DNA from: CAZNEZ01 sp964572475
GTDB taxonomy: Bacteria > Bacillota > Clostridia > Lachnospirales > Lachnospiraceae
Length of the DNA stretch: 35,583 nucleotides
Assembly: GCA_964572475.1 (NCBI GenBank)
Contig: CAZNEZ010000016.1
Location: forward strand, 1 to 35,583
Reading direction: 5' to 3'
Shown here: positions 24,163 through 32,296 of the stretch, piece by piece
Position numbering within the stretch: the first letter of the stretch is position 1
Layout of the letters: each line of letters opens with the position of its first letter
Position numbers and translations under genes: made by a program
Notes under the pieces: model-generated
Databases searched by the model: none
Seen by the model: only the letters and a program-made list of their open reading frames with translations
Told to the model about the DNA's origin: nothing

Positions 24163-25539
24163 TTATTTACCCATGCAGAATTTACTAAATATCTGATTAA
24201 CAAGATCATCTTCAACTGATTCTCCTACTACTAAACCAAGAGATTCGTATGCACTCATTAAATCAATAGAATAAAAATCTTCTGACATTTCTTTTTTAAT
24301 ACTGTTTTCAACTTGACATATACTTTCATATGTCGCTAAAATCATAGATTTCTGTCTCGCATTTGTAATATATACTTCATTATTCATTGAGATTTCACCT
24401 TTAATAAATAGTGAATTTATCAATTCTGAAAATTCTTCTATACCCTTTTCTTCCTTTGCAGATATAGATAATATGGGTTTATCTGTTAATTTTTCAAGTG
24501 TTGATTTTTCAACTACTTGATTCAAATCTATTTTATTCAATAATATTATAGATTTCTTATCTTTAATAATATTAATTATATTCTTATCATTATCATCAAG
24601 TTCAACTGATGAATCTACAACATAAATAATCAAATCTGCATTGTTTGCAAGATTTTTAGCCTTTTCAATACCTATTTTTTCAACAATATCCTGACTATCT
24701 CTAATTCCTGCTGTATCAATAACATTTAAACTTATACCATTAAGGTTAATATTTTCTTCAAGCGTATCTCTTGTAGTTCCGGCCACATCTGTAACAATCG
24801 CCCTTTCTTCACCAACTAAAATATTAAGTAAAGAAGATTTGCCAGCATTGGGTTTGCCAAGAATTACGGTCTTAATTCCCTCTGTTATTATACGACCATT
24901 ATCAGCAGAATCAATAAGTTTTTTTAACTCTTTCTTAATAATATCTACTGTTTGTGCTAACTCTTCATCATAATTATCCATAGAAATATGCTCTGGATCA
25001 TCTAAAGCTGCCTCAATAAATGCAATATTATCAAGAATCATCTCTCTTAGCTCTCTAATCTTAGATGAAACACTTCCTTTTAACTGATTAACAGAAGAGG
25101 TAAGTGCATAATCATTCTGTGCATTAATAACATCAATAACCGCCTCTGCCTGTGACAAATCAATTCTTCCATTAAGGAATGCTCTCTTTGTAAACTCACC
25201 TGGTTCAGCAATACGTGCACCATTTTTCACTACGGTTTCTAATACATTTTTAGTAACAAGAACACCACCATGACAATTAATCTCAATAGTATCTTCTTTA
25301 GTATAAGTATTTGGAGCCTTCATCACTGTAATAAGAACTTCATCTACTATACGTTCATTATCCATTATGTAACCATAATGTACTGTATGTGACTTAGACT
25401 CTATTAATCTAAAATCCGACTTAATAGATTTAAATATCTTATTACCTATAGTTAATGCGTCATCTCCACTAACCCTAATAATACTAATTCCCGAATTACT
25501 AACTGAAGTTGCTATCGCAGCTATGGTTTCTGTATTCAT
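24163..25539 (-). CDS. mnmE: tRNA modification GTPase MnmE (TrmE)
   Basis: The 458-residue GTPase partners MnmG in tRNA wobble-uridine modification. It starts MNTETIAAIATSVSNSGISIIRVSG, the tetrahydrofolate-binding N-terminal domain, followed by the helical domain. The G domain has GKPNAGKSSLLN (G1), DVAGTTRDTLEE (G2), DTAGIRD (G3) and LNKIDL (G4). The C-terminus is FCMGK, the CxGK motif essential in this family. SD AAAGGA lies six bases before the ATG. A hairpin in the 89-base gap upstream (25592-25619) may attenuate readthrough from jag. Confidence 0.98.
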   Translation of the reverse strand: MNTETIAAIATSVSNSGISIIRVSGDDALTIGNKIFKSIKSDFRLIESKSHTVHYGYIMDNERIVDEVLITVMKAPNTYTKEDTIEINCHGGVLVTKNVLETVVKNGARIAEPGEFTKRAFLNGRIDLSQAEAVIDVINAQNDYALTSSVNQLKGSVSSKIRELREMILDNIAFIEAALDDPEHISMDNYDEELAQTVDIIKKELKKLIDSADNGRIITEGIKTVILGKPNAGKSSLLNILVGEERAIVTDVAGTTRDTLEENINLNGISLNVIDTAGIRDSQDIVEKIGIEKAKNLANNADLIIYVVDSSVELDDNDKNIINIIKDKKSIILLNKIDLNQVVEKSTLEKLTDKPILSISAKEEKGIEEFSELINSLFIKGEISMNNEVYITNARQKSMILATYESICQVENSIKKEMSEDFYSIDLMSAYESLGLVVGESVEDDLVNQIFSKFCMGK

Positions 25540-25591
25540 TACTATTCCTTTCGCAATATATTAGAATAAACTAATAATCTAATATTTTAAT

Positions 25592-25619
25592 ATAGACTGA
25601 CTCTTATGAGCCAGTCTAT
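25592..25619 (-). terminator. Hairpin between jag and mnmE
   Basis: ATAGACTGACTC (25592-25603) and GAGCCAGTCTAT (25608-25619) pair with one G-U on the minus strand around a 4-base loop. No clear U run follows, so partial attenuation or mRNA stabilisation is as likely as full termination. Confidence 0.5.
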
Positions 25620-25628
25620 TAAATGTTA

Positions 25629-26252
25629 CTATTTTTTCAATAGAATAACTACATGCCTATAAGGTTCTTCACCTTCACTCTTAGTAGTTACATATTTATC
25701 ATCCTGTAAAGAAGCATGAATTACTCTTCTCTCATAAGGATTCATAGGCTCAAGGGAAACTGGTTTTCTAGTTCTCTTTACCTTAAATGCAATGTTCTTA
25801 GCAAGACTTTCAAGTGTAGCTTTTCTTCTCTCTCTGTAATTCTCAGTATCAAGTTTTACTCTTAGATATTCGTCACTACTTTTATTAACAACTAAACTTA
25901 ACAGATATTGTAATGAATCAAGAGTTTGTCCTCTTTTTCCAATAAGCATTCCCATATCATCACCAATAAGATTTACATTAAGATTTTCTCCATCATTCTC
26001 AATATCAATCTTAACAGCTAAATTCATTGCATCAAATACCTTTTTTAAGAATTCATTTGCCATCTCAGATGGATCTTGCTTAACTGTTGTACAAACTTTA
26101 ATCTTAGCAGATTTGCTTCCAATACCAATAAATCCTTTGCTGCCTTCTTCTAAAACTTCATATTCCAGTTTGTCACTTGTAATACCCAATTCAATTGCAG
26201 CTTTTGTTAAAGCCTCTGTAACTGTTTTTCCCGTAAATTCACTATAGTCCAT
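25629..26252 (-). CDS. jag: RNA-binding protein Jag (KhpB), Jag-N/KH/R3H domains
   Basis: The 207-residue protein begins with a Jag-N domain (FTGKTVTEALTKAAIELG, ending in GFIGIGSKSAKI). The KH domain has the GxxG loop in LIGKRGQTLDSLQYLL, and the R3H domain contains the YRERRK...PYERRVIH region. Family members bind RNA and, in several Firmicutes, influence cell-wall elongation and division together with KhpA. It lies immediately downstream of yidC (11 bases), the standard arrangement, with AGGAGG before the ATG. Confidence 0.95.
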   Translation of the reverse strand: MDYSEFTGKTVTEALTKAAIELGITSDKLEYEVLEEGSKGFIGIGSKSAKIKVCTTVKQDPSEMANEFLKKVFDAMNLAVKIDIENDGENLNVNLIGDDMGMLIGKRGQTLDSLQYLLSLVVNKSSDEYLRVKLDTENYRERRKATLESLAKNIAFKVKRTRKPVSLEPMNPYERRVIHASLQDDKYVTTKSEGEEPYRHVVILLKK

Positions 26253-26263
26253 TGCCTTTCCTC

Positions 26264-27832
26264 CTATTTTTTACTCTTATCGTCATACATTTTTACCATA
26301 TTTGCCTTTGAAGCAAGACTTCCTGCTTTAGGAGATTTATTCTTATAGTAATCTGTAGATTTCTTTATTTCTTCACTATTATTCTTCTTAACAGTGTTAT
26401 TATTAGAATTATTTGTGCTAATACTCTTTGCATTTGTTGTAGCTGCATTTGTTATCTTCTGAGGTGGAAGACCTTTTTTTGCACGCTTCTTATTAGCTTT
26501 TTCAATATTTTCTTTGATAATATCATTAACATCTACTTTATTGAAGTACTTGTTAATAGCTATCTGTGAAATTATCTGTACTAAACTACTTGCAACCCAG
26601 TAAATACCAAGTGCTGCTGGTAATGAGAAACAGAAGAATGCTGACATAAGTGGCATTGTCATATTCATAATCTTCATTGAAGATCCCATTGGATTATCTG
26701 CAGTATCCATATTCTGTGCACTAGATATAAGTTTAGTAGAGTACCACTGTAATAATGCTGATAATATAGGAATTAATAAAGCCCACCAAGCACCATCTGC
26801 CATAGATGAACTTGGAGATTTTGTAAGATCAAGTCCTGCAAATCTATAAATTCTCTTAATATGATCATGATTATCAGTAATTGTATTATAAGTTTCATCT
26901 GCTGAGGTCATAATCTTGTTCCAGTCTTCATCAGAATAATTCTTAAATTTGTTTACTAACTTATCAACGTCAGCTTCTGTTTCAGATTCTTTATTCTCTT
27001 TATCTGAATCTTTAACTAACTCTTTATATTCATCTGAATCCTTAAGATCCTTAACCTTTTGTTCTTTAATCTTAGTTGCAATTTTATCCCAATCTTCTTC
27101 AGACATTCCCTTTAATTTAGATACAACACCATCACTACTAGCAATATTCTTGTATGTATCAATAAGGTTTGTCCAATCAGATTCAGAAAATGCACTATGA
27201 CTACTTGTTGCTGTCATAGCTGAAACTATAGCTGTAATATCATCTTTTGTAGATGCATCAATCTTACTAACAGTATCTGATATATAATTATAATCATAAT
27301 TATCTTTATCATCATAATATCCATTAACATATTTACTAATCTCATCAATACTTTCAACAGTACTAATATTAGAAGCTATTGATTCACTAACATTCTGATA
27401 AAAATTATTAACTTCAGGTACATATGTTGGTACACTATATATTACTGAATATAATGCAAAAAGAATAGGCATCTGAATAATCAACTGAAGACATCCACCT
27501 GTAGGTGATGTTCCATATTTTTGATAAACTGCAGTAGTTTCTTCCTGCATCTTCATCATAGAATCCTGATCTTTTTTATTCTTATATTTCTTCTGAATAG
27601 CCTGAATCTCAGGATTCATCATTGAAGAAAGTTTAGAAAATCTCTGCTGCTTAATTGTTAATGGCAACATAAGTAACTTAATTATAACAGTAAATAATAT
27701 AATACATAATCCAATATTTGCAATACCAATTGCATCTGATACAATGTACAAACCTCTCATTACAACACCGAGAACATTTGCTACCCATTTAATCAAGAAA
27801 AAATTAGTACAACTTGTTGCTAAAATACCCAA
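26264..27832 (-). CDS. yidC: Membrane protein insertase YidC/Oxa1 with large extracytoplasmic insertion
   Basis: The 522-residue insertase helps Sec-dependent and independent proteins enter the membrane. The conserved core is clear: ANIGLCIILFTVIIKLLMLPLT (TM), the cytoplasmic hairpin MNPEIQAIQKKYKNKKDQ, GGCLQLIIQMPILFALY, WWALLIPILSAL and the final spans with LPAALGIYWVASSLVQI. Lys52 stands where many homologues have the groove arginine. Between the TM2 and TM3 regions, residues ~140-330 form a ~190-residue Asp/Glu/Lys-rich insertion with three DW motifs (SESDW 217-220, SEEDW 244-248, SDEDW 300-304). The C-terminal tail is basic and Asn-rich. No lipoprotein signal is convincing. SD AAGGAGG supports the ATG. 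Confidence 0.96.
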   Translation of the reverse strand: MGILATSCTNFFLIKWVANVLGVVMRGLYIVSDAIGIANIGLCIILFTVIIKLLMLPLTIKQQRFSKLSSMMNPEIQAIQKKYKNKKDQDSMMKMQEETTAVYQKYGTSPTGGCLQLIIQMPILFALYSVIYSVPTYVPEVNNFYQNVSESIASNISTVESIDEISKYVNGYYDDKDNYDYNYISDTVSKIDASTKDDITAIVSAMTATSSHSAFSESDWTNLIDTYKNIASSDGVVSKLKGMSEEDWDKIATKIKEQKVKDLKDSDEYKELVKDSDKENKESETEADVDKLVNKFKNYSDEDWNKIMTSADETYNTITDNHDHIKRIYRFAGLDLTKSPSSSMADGAWWALLIPILSALLQWYSTKLISSAQNMDTADNPMGSSMKIMNMTMPLMSAFFCFSLPAALGIYWVASSLVQIISQIAINKYFNKVDVNDIIKENIEKANKKRAKKGLPPQKITNAATTNAKSISTNNSNNNTVKKNNSEEIKKSTDYYKNKSPKAGSLASKANMVKMYDDKSKK

Positions 27833-27847
27833 TATATTTCCTCCTTA

Positions 27848-28108
27848 TTATGGAACAGGGTCGTAACCACCTTTTGCAAAAGGGTGACACCTTAATATTC
27901 TTCTACATGACAAATACGTTCCTTTGAATGGTCCATACTTTTCAATAGCTTCTATAGCATATTGTGAGCAGGTAGGTGTATATATACAATGAGTTCGCAC
28001 CTTAAGCGGAGATAAGAATTTGCGATAAAATCTTACCATACCCAATAATATATTCTTAAGTAGTTTAGATATTAAACCTAATACTTTTCCTATTATTTTC
28101 AAAGTCAC
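27848..28108 (-). CDS. yidD: Membrane protein insertion efficiency factor YidD
   Basis: The 86-residue protein carries the family signature: FYRKFLSPLK, then CIYTPTCSQYAIEAIEKYG, RRILRCHPFAKGGYDPVP. YidD assists membrane insertion alongside YidC and is regularly found between rnpA and yidC. It starts with GTG at 28108, which overlaps the rnpA stop (GTGTGA). A TTG at 28102 is an alternative. An N-terminal amphipathic segment probably associates with the membrane. Confidence 0.95.
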   Translation of the reverse strand: MTLKIIGKVLGLISKLLKNILLGMVRFYRKFLSPLKVRTHCIYTPTCSQYAIEAIEKYGPFKGTYLSCRRILRCHPFAKGGYDPVP

Positions 28109-28449
28109 ACCATCTCTTTTAAAATGTGATGCAGCTTACATAAATGTAAGAATGCACTTTCAATATCATTAAATTTTGTATCTTTTGCAGTAACTCTTGC
28201 TACTACTACAATGCTTAAACCACTATTAAGCTTGTCCTTATTCAGTCTGAATGCTTCTCGAATTAATCTGGTTATACGATGTCTAACTATACTATTTCCT
28301 ACTTTTTTACTAACTGATATTCCAATTCTATTAGCTTCTGACTCATTATTAACGATATACATTACTAAATACTTGTTAGCATATGACTTTCCCTTTGAAT
28401 AAACTACTTGGAATTCTCTATTATTTTTTAACGATGTATTGCCTTTCAT
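28105..28449 (-). CDS. rnpA: Ribonuclease P protein component
   Basis: The 114-residue basic protein has the RNase P protein core RIGISVSKKVGNSIVRHRITRLIREAFR, which contacts the pre-tRNA leader and the catalytic RNA. It matures tRNA 5' ends. The ATG has GGAG eight bases upstream. A hairpin in its leader (28467-28490) has 7-bp arms TAGGAGT/ACTCCTA. It ends four bases into the yidD start, so the two are translationally coupled. Confidence 0.97.
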   Translation of the reverse strand: MKGNTSLKNNREFQVVYSKGKSYANKYLVMYIVNNESEANRIGISVSKKVGNSIVRHRITRLIREAFRLNKDKLNSGLSIVVVARVTAKDTKFNDIESAFLHLCKLHHILKEMV

Positions 28450-28466
28450 AATAAAACTCCAATCTC

Positions 28467-28490
28467 TAGGAGTTCAATTTCTGACTCCTA
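28467..28490 (-). other. Small hairpin in the rnpA leader
   Basis: TAGGAGT (28467-28473) and ACTCCTA (28484-28490) pair around 10 bases, just upstream of the rnpA SD. No U run follows, so it is unlikely to be a terminator; a role in translation or RNA processing is possible but unproven. Confidence 0.4.
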
Positions 28491-28514
28491 TTACAAATAT
28501 TTAAAGAGAAGAAA

Positions 28515-28534
28515 AGACCACAAAATTGCGGTCT
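28515..28534 (-). terminator. Short hairpin at the rpmH stop (attenuator candidate)
   Basis: On the minus strand AGACCGCA and UGUGGUCU pair (one G-U) around a 4-base loop, followed by a U-rich run. It could reduce readthrough from the highly expressed rpmH into rnpA. Confidence 0.6.
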
Positions 28535-28676
28535 ATGCTGATAATTGTTTTCTTCCTTTTGCTCTTCTTGAAGCTAATACTTTTCTTCCGCCAGCTGTAC
28601 TCATTCTAGCTCTAAATCCGTGAACCATTGCTCTTGATCTCTTCTTAGGCTGGAATGTCATTTTACCTTTATGCAT
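28533..28676 (-). CDS. rpmH: 50S ribosomal protein L34
   Basis: The 47-residue protein reads MHKGKMTFQPKKRSRAMV and then GFRARM, STAGGRKVLASRRAKGRK, the L34 sequence, which is short and very basic. The ATG at 28676 is preferred over the internal one (MTFQPKK) because AAGGAGGT lies seven bases upstream. It opens the rpmH-rnpA-yidD-yidC-jag-mnmE-mnmG-rsmG cluster, transcribed away from oriC. A consensus promoter is found at 28758-28786. Confidence 0.97.
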   Translation of the reverse strand: MHKGKMTFQPKKRSRAMVHGFRARMSTAGGRKVLASRRAKGRKQLSA

Positions 28677-28757
28677 GCAGAACACCTCCTTCACAAAACC
28701 TCTATATTTATATATAAGGTAACTGATTTCAAATCATTTGATATAGACATCGCCTCC

Positions 28758-28786
28758 ATTATATTCAATAAACTCAATATAGTCAA
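28758..28786 (-). promoter_or_regulatory. rpmH promoter
   Basis: On the minus strand TTGACT (-35) and TATAAT (-10) are separated by exactly 17 bases. The -10 lies about 80 bases upstream of the rpmH ATG, giving a leader of roughly 75 bases. This is the strongest minus-strand promoter in the origin region. Confidence 0.8.
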
Positions 28787-29196
28787 GCATTTTTTACAGT
28801 TACAAATCTTAAATATCTAGGTATAATAAATAAAATAGTTTTCCACTTTACATAACACAATAAATTACTTAACATAATGTTATCCACAAATTGTGCATAA
28901 CTTGTGGATAACCACTTATTTATTATTAAAATTTCTTCCATAGTCTGCATAAACTCTATGTTTATAACTAATCTACATTTTCACATTGAACTTTTTTCAA
29001 GTTAACACATAATAATTATTATAAACCTAAAAAAATAATTATCAACATTTTCACAAAAAAATAAATGTTCAGTATTTAAGGGCTTCATAATAATTATTAC
29101 CATCCTGTCTACAATATTATCCACAACGCTTTTATAGGCTTTTATAGGCTTTTTTTTTATAATAATGGAGAGGAGTATGGTAAAAGAATTTTTGTA

Positions 29197-29225
29197 TTGA
29201 AAACTAACTCAAAATGAGATATTAT
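29197..29225 (+). promoter_or_regulatory. dnaA promoter candidate
   Basis: TTGAAA (29197-29202), 17-base spacer, TATTAT (29220-29225). The start site would be near 29232, leaving an ~80-base leader. The nearest DnaA box (29117-29125) lies upstream, compatible with autoregulation. Confidence 0.6.
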
Positions 29226-29312
29226 ATATACATATGCTATATAGCCATATTTTCGCATATTAGATAATGGAATAGCACAAGTATATCGCGTAAAACGTAG
29301 AATGGAGTTATT

Positions 29313-30686
29313 ATGTATGACCTTATAATAGAAAAATGGGATGAGATTCTTGATATTCTTAAAAAGGAACATGATATTATGGAAGTTTCTTTTAATACAT
29401 GGCTCAAACCTTTAATAGTAGACTCTGTTGAAGATGGACTTATTACTATATTAGTACCAGATGAAAATATAGGTATTCAATATATTAATAAAAAGTATTA
29501 TCTTCCATTAAAAGTAACTATTAATGAAGTAATAGGTGAACCACTTGATATAATTTTTTTACATCCAAGTGAGATTAAAACTAAGAAGACTAATAAAACA
29601 TCCTTACCTACTGATAATAATATTAATTCTCTTCTCAATTCTAAATTAATAGAAGCTAATATTAATCCCAAATATACATTTGATAACTTTGTTGTCGGTG
29701 CTAATAACAATTTTGCTCATGCTTATGCTCTTGCAGTAGCAGAATCACCAGCTGAAATGTATAATCCCTTATTTATATATGGAGGGGTTGGACTTGGTAA
29801 AACACATTTAATGCATTCAATAGCACACTTTATATTAGAAAGAAATATTAATACAAAAGTATTATATGTAACTAGTGAGGCTTTTACTAATGAAGTAATC
29901 AATGCAATTAGAAGTGAAAATCAATCAGCAATAGTTGAATTTAGAAACAAATATCGTAACATTGATGTTTTTTTAATCGATGATATTCAATTTATAATAG
30001 GAAAAGAACGTTCACAGGAGGAATTTTTCCATACGTTTAACACCCTTTATGAAGCAGAAAAACAGATTATCATTTCTTCGGACAAGCCACCAAAAGAGAT
30101 GGCTACTTTAGAAGATAGATATAGATCAAGATTCGGCATGGGCCTTACTGTTGATATTTCATCTCCTGATTATGAAACAAGGATGGCCATATTAAGGAAG
30201 AAAGCCGAACTCGAAGGCTATAATATAGAAGATGAAATCTTCCAATATATTGCTGAGAATATAAAATCCAATATTAGAGAGCTTGAAGGTGCATTAACTA
30301 AGATAGTTGCATTTTCGAGAGTATCAAAAAGTCAGGTTAATCTTGACTTTGCAAAGGATGTTCTTAAAGATGTTATTTCACCTGATACTAATATAGAAAT
30401 AACACCTGAATTAATTATCAAAATAGTTGCTGAACATTATAACGTTTCAATATCTGATTTATCCTCTAAGAAAAGAAGTGCTGATATTGTATATCCTAGA
30501 CAGGTTGCTATGTATTTATGTAGAACACTTACGGAATCTTCTCTTTCAACAATTGGTACATCTTTAGGTAATAGAGATCATACTACTGTTATTCATGCTA
30601 TAGAGAAGATTGAAAAAGAACTACTTGAGAATGAATCAACTAAGAATGCTATAGAAGTAATCAAGAAAAAGATCATTCCAAATTAA
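29313..30686 (+). CDS. dnaA: Chromosomal replication initiator DnaA
   Basis: The 457-residue AAA+ ATPase binds DnaA boxes and opens the origin. Domain I is at the N-terminus (WDEILDILKKEH, SFNTWLKPL). Domain III has Walker A GGVGLGKTHL and Walker B VFLIDDIQFI. Domain IV carries the signature RDHTTVIHAIEKIEKEL. The length is normal. GGAG precedes the ATG by five bases. The gene is transcribed away from oriC, followed by dnaN after a 256-base gap. Confidence 0.98.
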   Translation: MYDLIIEKWDEILDILKKEHDIMEVSFNTWLKPLIVDSVEDGLITILVPDENIGIQYINKKYYLPLKVTINEVIGEPLDIIFLHPSEIKTKKTNKTSLPTDNNINSLLNSKLIEANINPKYTFDNFVVGANNNFAHAYALAVAESPAEMYNPLFIYGGVGLGKTHLMHSIAHFILERNINTKVLYVTSEAFTNEVINAIRSENQSAIVEFRNKYRNIDVFLIDDIQFIIGKERSQEEFFHTFNTLYEAEKQIIISSDKPPKEMATLEDRYRSRFGMGLTVDISSPDYETRMAILRKKAELEGYNIEDEIFQYIAENIKSNIRELEGALTKIVAFSRVSKSQVNLDFAKDVLKDVISPDTNIEITPELIIKIVAEHYNVSISDLSSKKRSADIVYPRQVAMYLCRTLTESSLSTIGTSLGNRDHTTVIHAIEKIEKELLENESTKNAIEVIKKKIIPN

Positions 30687-30942
30687 TCACATGTTATCAA
30701 CTTTATCACAAATTCTTATGTTGATAGATTTTATGACATTTAAGACGCAAAAATGGTCATGTTAATAAGTATTGACTTATACAGTTTACATAATTATTAA
30801 CGAACATAGTTATCATTTTCTGTAACGCTAGTATATATCAGCTAAATTTGAGTTTTTAACATATTCACACCCTATATTAATAAGACTATTAGAATTATTT
30901 ATTTATTTATATATGGGAAAACTGGAAAGGAGTTTTACACAC
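30687..30942 (+). promoter_or_regulatory. dnaA-dnaN intergenic region with dnaN promoter candidate
   Basis: TTGACT (30772-30777) and TATTAA (30795-30800) with a 17-base spacer may drive dnaN; the -10 is only 4 of 6. Weak DnaA-box-like sequences (TTATCAACT just after dnaA, CTATCAACA on the minus strand near 30720) match 7 of 9, too weak to call. TATCAAC and GTTGATA near 30696-30726 form an inverted repeat. No gene is visible. Confidence 0.4.
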
Positions 30943-32040
30943 ATGAAAATCATTTGTACAAAATCAAAACTTTTACAAGGAGTAAATATTGTCTCTAAGG
31001 CTGTACCTTCAAAAACAACTATGGCTATATTAGAATGTATTCTTATTGATGCCTCAACTAACGAGATTAAACTTACTGCTAATGATATGGAATTAGGAAT
31101 CGAAACAAAAGTTGAAGGTGAAATATTAACCAAAGGAACAGTTGCTATAGATGCTAAGATTTTTTCTGAGATAGTTAGAAAATTACCAGATAATGAAGTT
31201 ACAATTGAAACTGATGATGATTTTAGAATTACTATTACTTGTGAAAAAGCAATATTTACAATATCAGGTAAATCAGGAGAAGATTTTTCATATCTCCCAT
31301 ATATTGAAAAAGATAAATTTATTTACATATCTCAGTTTAATTTAAAAGAAGTTGTAAGACAGACCATTTTTTCTATTGCTGATAATGACAGTAATAAGAT
31401 TATGGCAGGAGAACTTTTTGAGATTACAGGTAATGAACTTAAAGTAGTTTCTCTTGATGGTCATAGAATTTCAATTAGAAAAATAGAATTAAAAGATTCA
31501 TTTGATAATATTAAAGTTATAGTTCCTGGTAAGACTTTAAGTGAGATTAGTAAAATTTTAACAGGTGGAATAGATGATGAAGTTAGAATATTCTTTACTT
31601 CTAACCATATAGTATTTGAATTTGATGATACAATTGTTGTATCAAGACTCATAGAAGGTGAATACTTTAAGATAAATCAAATGCTTTCAAGTGATTATGA
31701 AACTAAAGTAATAATTAACAAGAGAGAATTCCTTGATTGTATAGATAGAGCAACTCTATTAATCAAAGAGGGTGATAAAAAGCCAATAATCATTAATGTT
31801 ACTGATGGTGACATTGAGTTAAAGATAAATTCAACTGTTGGATCAATGAATGAAAATATAACAATTACCAAAGAAGGTAAAGATATTATGATTGGATTTA
31901 ATCCAAGATTTCTCATTGATGCATTAAAGGTTATTGATGATGAGGATATAACAATATATCTTGTTAATCCTAAGGCACCTTGTTTTATCAAGGATGAAGA
32001 AGAAAATTACATTTATCTTATTCTGCCGGTTAACTTATAA
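30943..32040 (+). CDS. dnaN: DNA polymerase III sliding clamp (beta subunit)
   Basis: From the ATG at 30943 the clamp is 365 residues, close to the E. coli length, and begins MKIICTKSKLLQGVNIVSKAV. Typical blocks include SLDGHRISIRKIE and the C-terminal LVNPKAPCFIKDEEENYIYLILPV. It forms a dimeric ring that tethers polymerase and many repair proteins. An in-frame ATG at 30913 is rejected: AAAGGAG lies before 30943, inside that extension. A weak stem (32043-32058) follows the stop; the S4 gene begins 33 bases later. Confidence 0.97.
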   Translation: MKIICTKSKLLQGVNIVSKAVPSKTTMAILECILIDASTNEIKLTANDMELGIETKVEGEILTKGTVAIDAKIFSEIVRKLPDNEVTIETDDDFRITITCEKAIFTISGKSGEDFSYLPYIEKDKFIYISQFNLKEVVRQTIFSIADNDSNKIMAGELFEITGNELKVVSLDGHRISIRKIELKDSFDNIKVIVPGKTLSEISKILTGGIDDEVRIFFTSNHIVFEFDDTIVVSRLIEGEYFKINQMLSSDYETKVIINKREFLDCIDRATLLIKEGDKKPIIINVTDGDIELKINSTVGSMNENITITKEGKDIMIGFNPRFLIDALKVIDDEDITIYLVNPKAPCFIKDEEENYIYLILPVNL

Positions 32041-32073
32041 AATGCTAAACATTTAGCAAAGAATGGAGCAACA

Positions 32074-32283
32074 ATGGAAACAATTAAGTTAAGAGATGAG
32101 TACATAAAACTTGGACAGGCTATCAAAGCTGCAGGTCTTGTAGAATCAGGAGTTGATGCAAAGATGGTAATTCAGGATGGGCTTGTCAAGGTTAATGGTG
32201 AAACAGAATACCAAAGAGGTAAAAAAATTAAAGATGGAGATGTTGTATTTTATAACGGCGAAGAAATTAGAATAGTCAGTTAG
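32074..32283 (+). CDS. S4-domain RNA-binding protein (YaaA/RlbA family)
   Basis: The 69-residue protein is a single S4 domain: IKLGQAIKAAGLVESGVDAK, then IQDGLVKVNGE, RGKKIKDGD. It is invariably placed between dnaN and recF in Firmicutes (YaaA in B. subtilis). Such proteins bind structured RNA; a role in ribosome assembly is proposed for the family. GGAG lies six bases before the ATG, and recF follows after 13 bases. Confidence 0.93.
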   Translation: METIKLRDEYIKLGQAIKAAGLVESGVDAKMVIQDGLVKVNGETEYQRGKKIKDGDVVFYNGEEIRIVS

Positions 32284-32296
32284 AATGTGAAATGAA

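Larger units (their letters stand above)
28690..29312. other. Chromosomal origin region oriC with DnaA boxes
   Basis: This ~620-base AT-rich non-coding region lies between rpmH and dnaA. DnaA boxes (TTATCCACA) are at 28880-28888 (+, perfect), 28892-28900 (-, TTATGCACA), 28903-28911 (-, perfect) and 29117-29125 (+, perfect). The AT-rich 9-mer AATAATTAT occurs at 29011-29019, 29034-29042 and 29089-29097, candidate unwinding sequence. A 10-bp tandem TTTATAGGCT repeats at 29131-29150, followed by a T run. This is the expected position for a Firmicutes oriC. I see no gene here. Confidence 0.88.

Noticed and set aside
26264..27832. YidC lipoprotein signal (LATSC near residue 8)
   Set aside because: The preceding segment is too short to be a signal peptide and the -3/-1 residues are atypical.
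30687..30942. Further DnaA boxes downstream of dnaA
   Set aside because: The best matches are 7 of 9, expected by chance in DNA this AT-rich.
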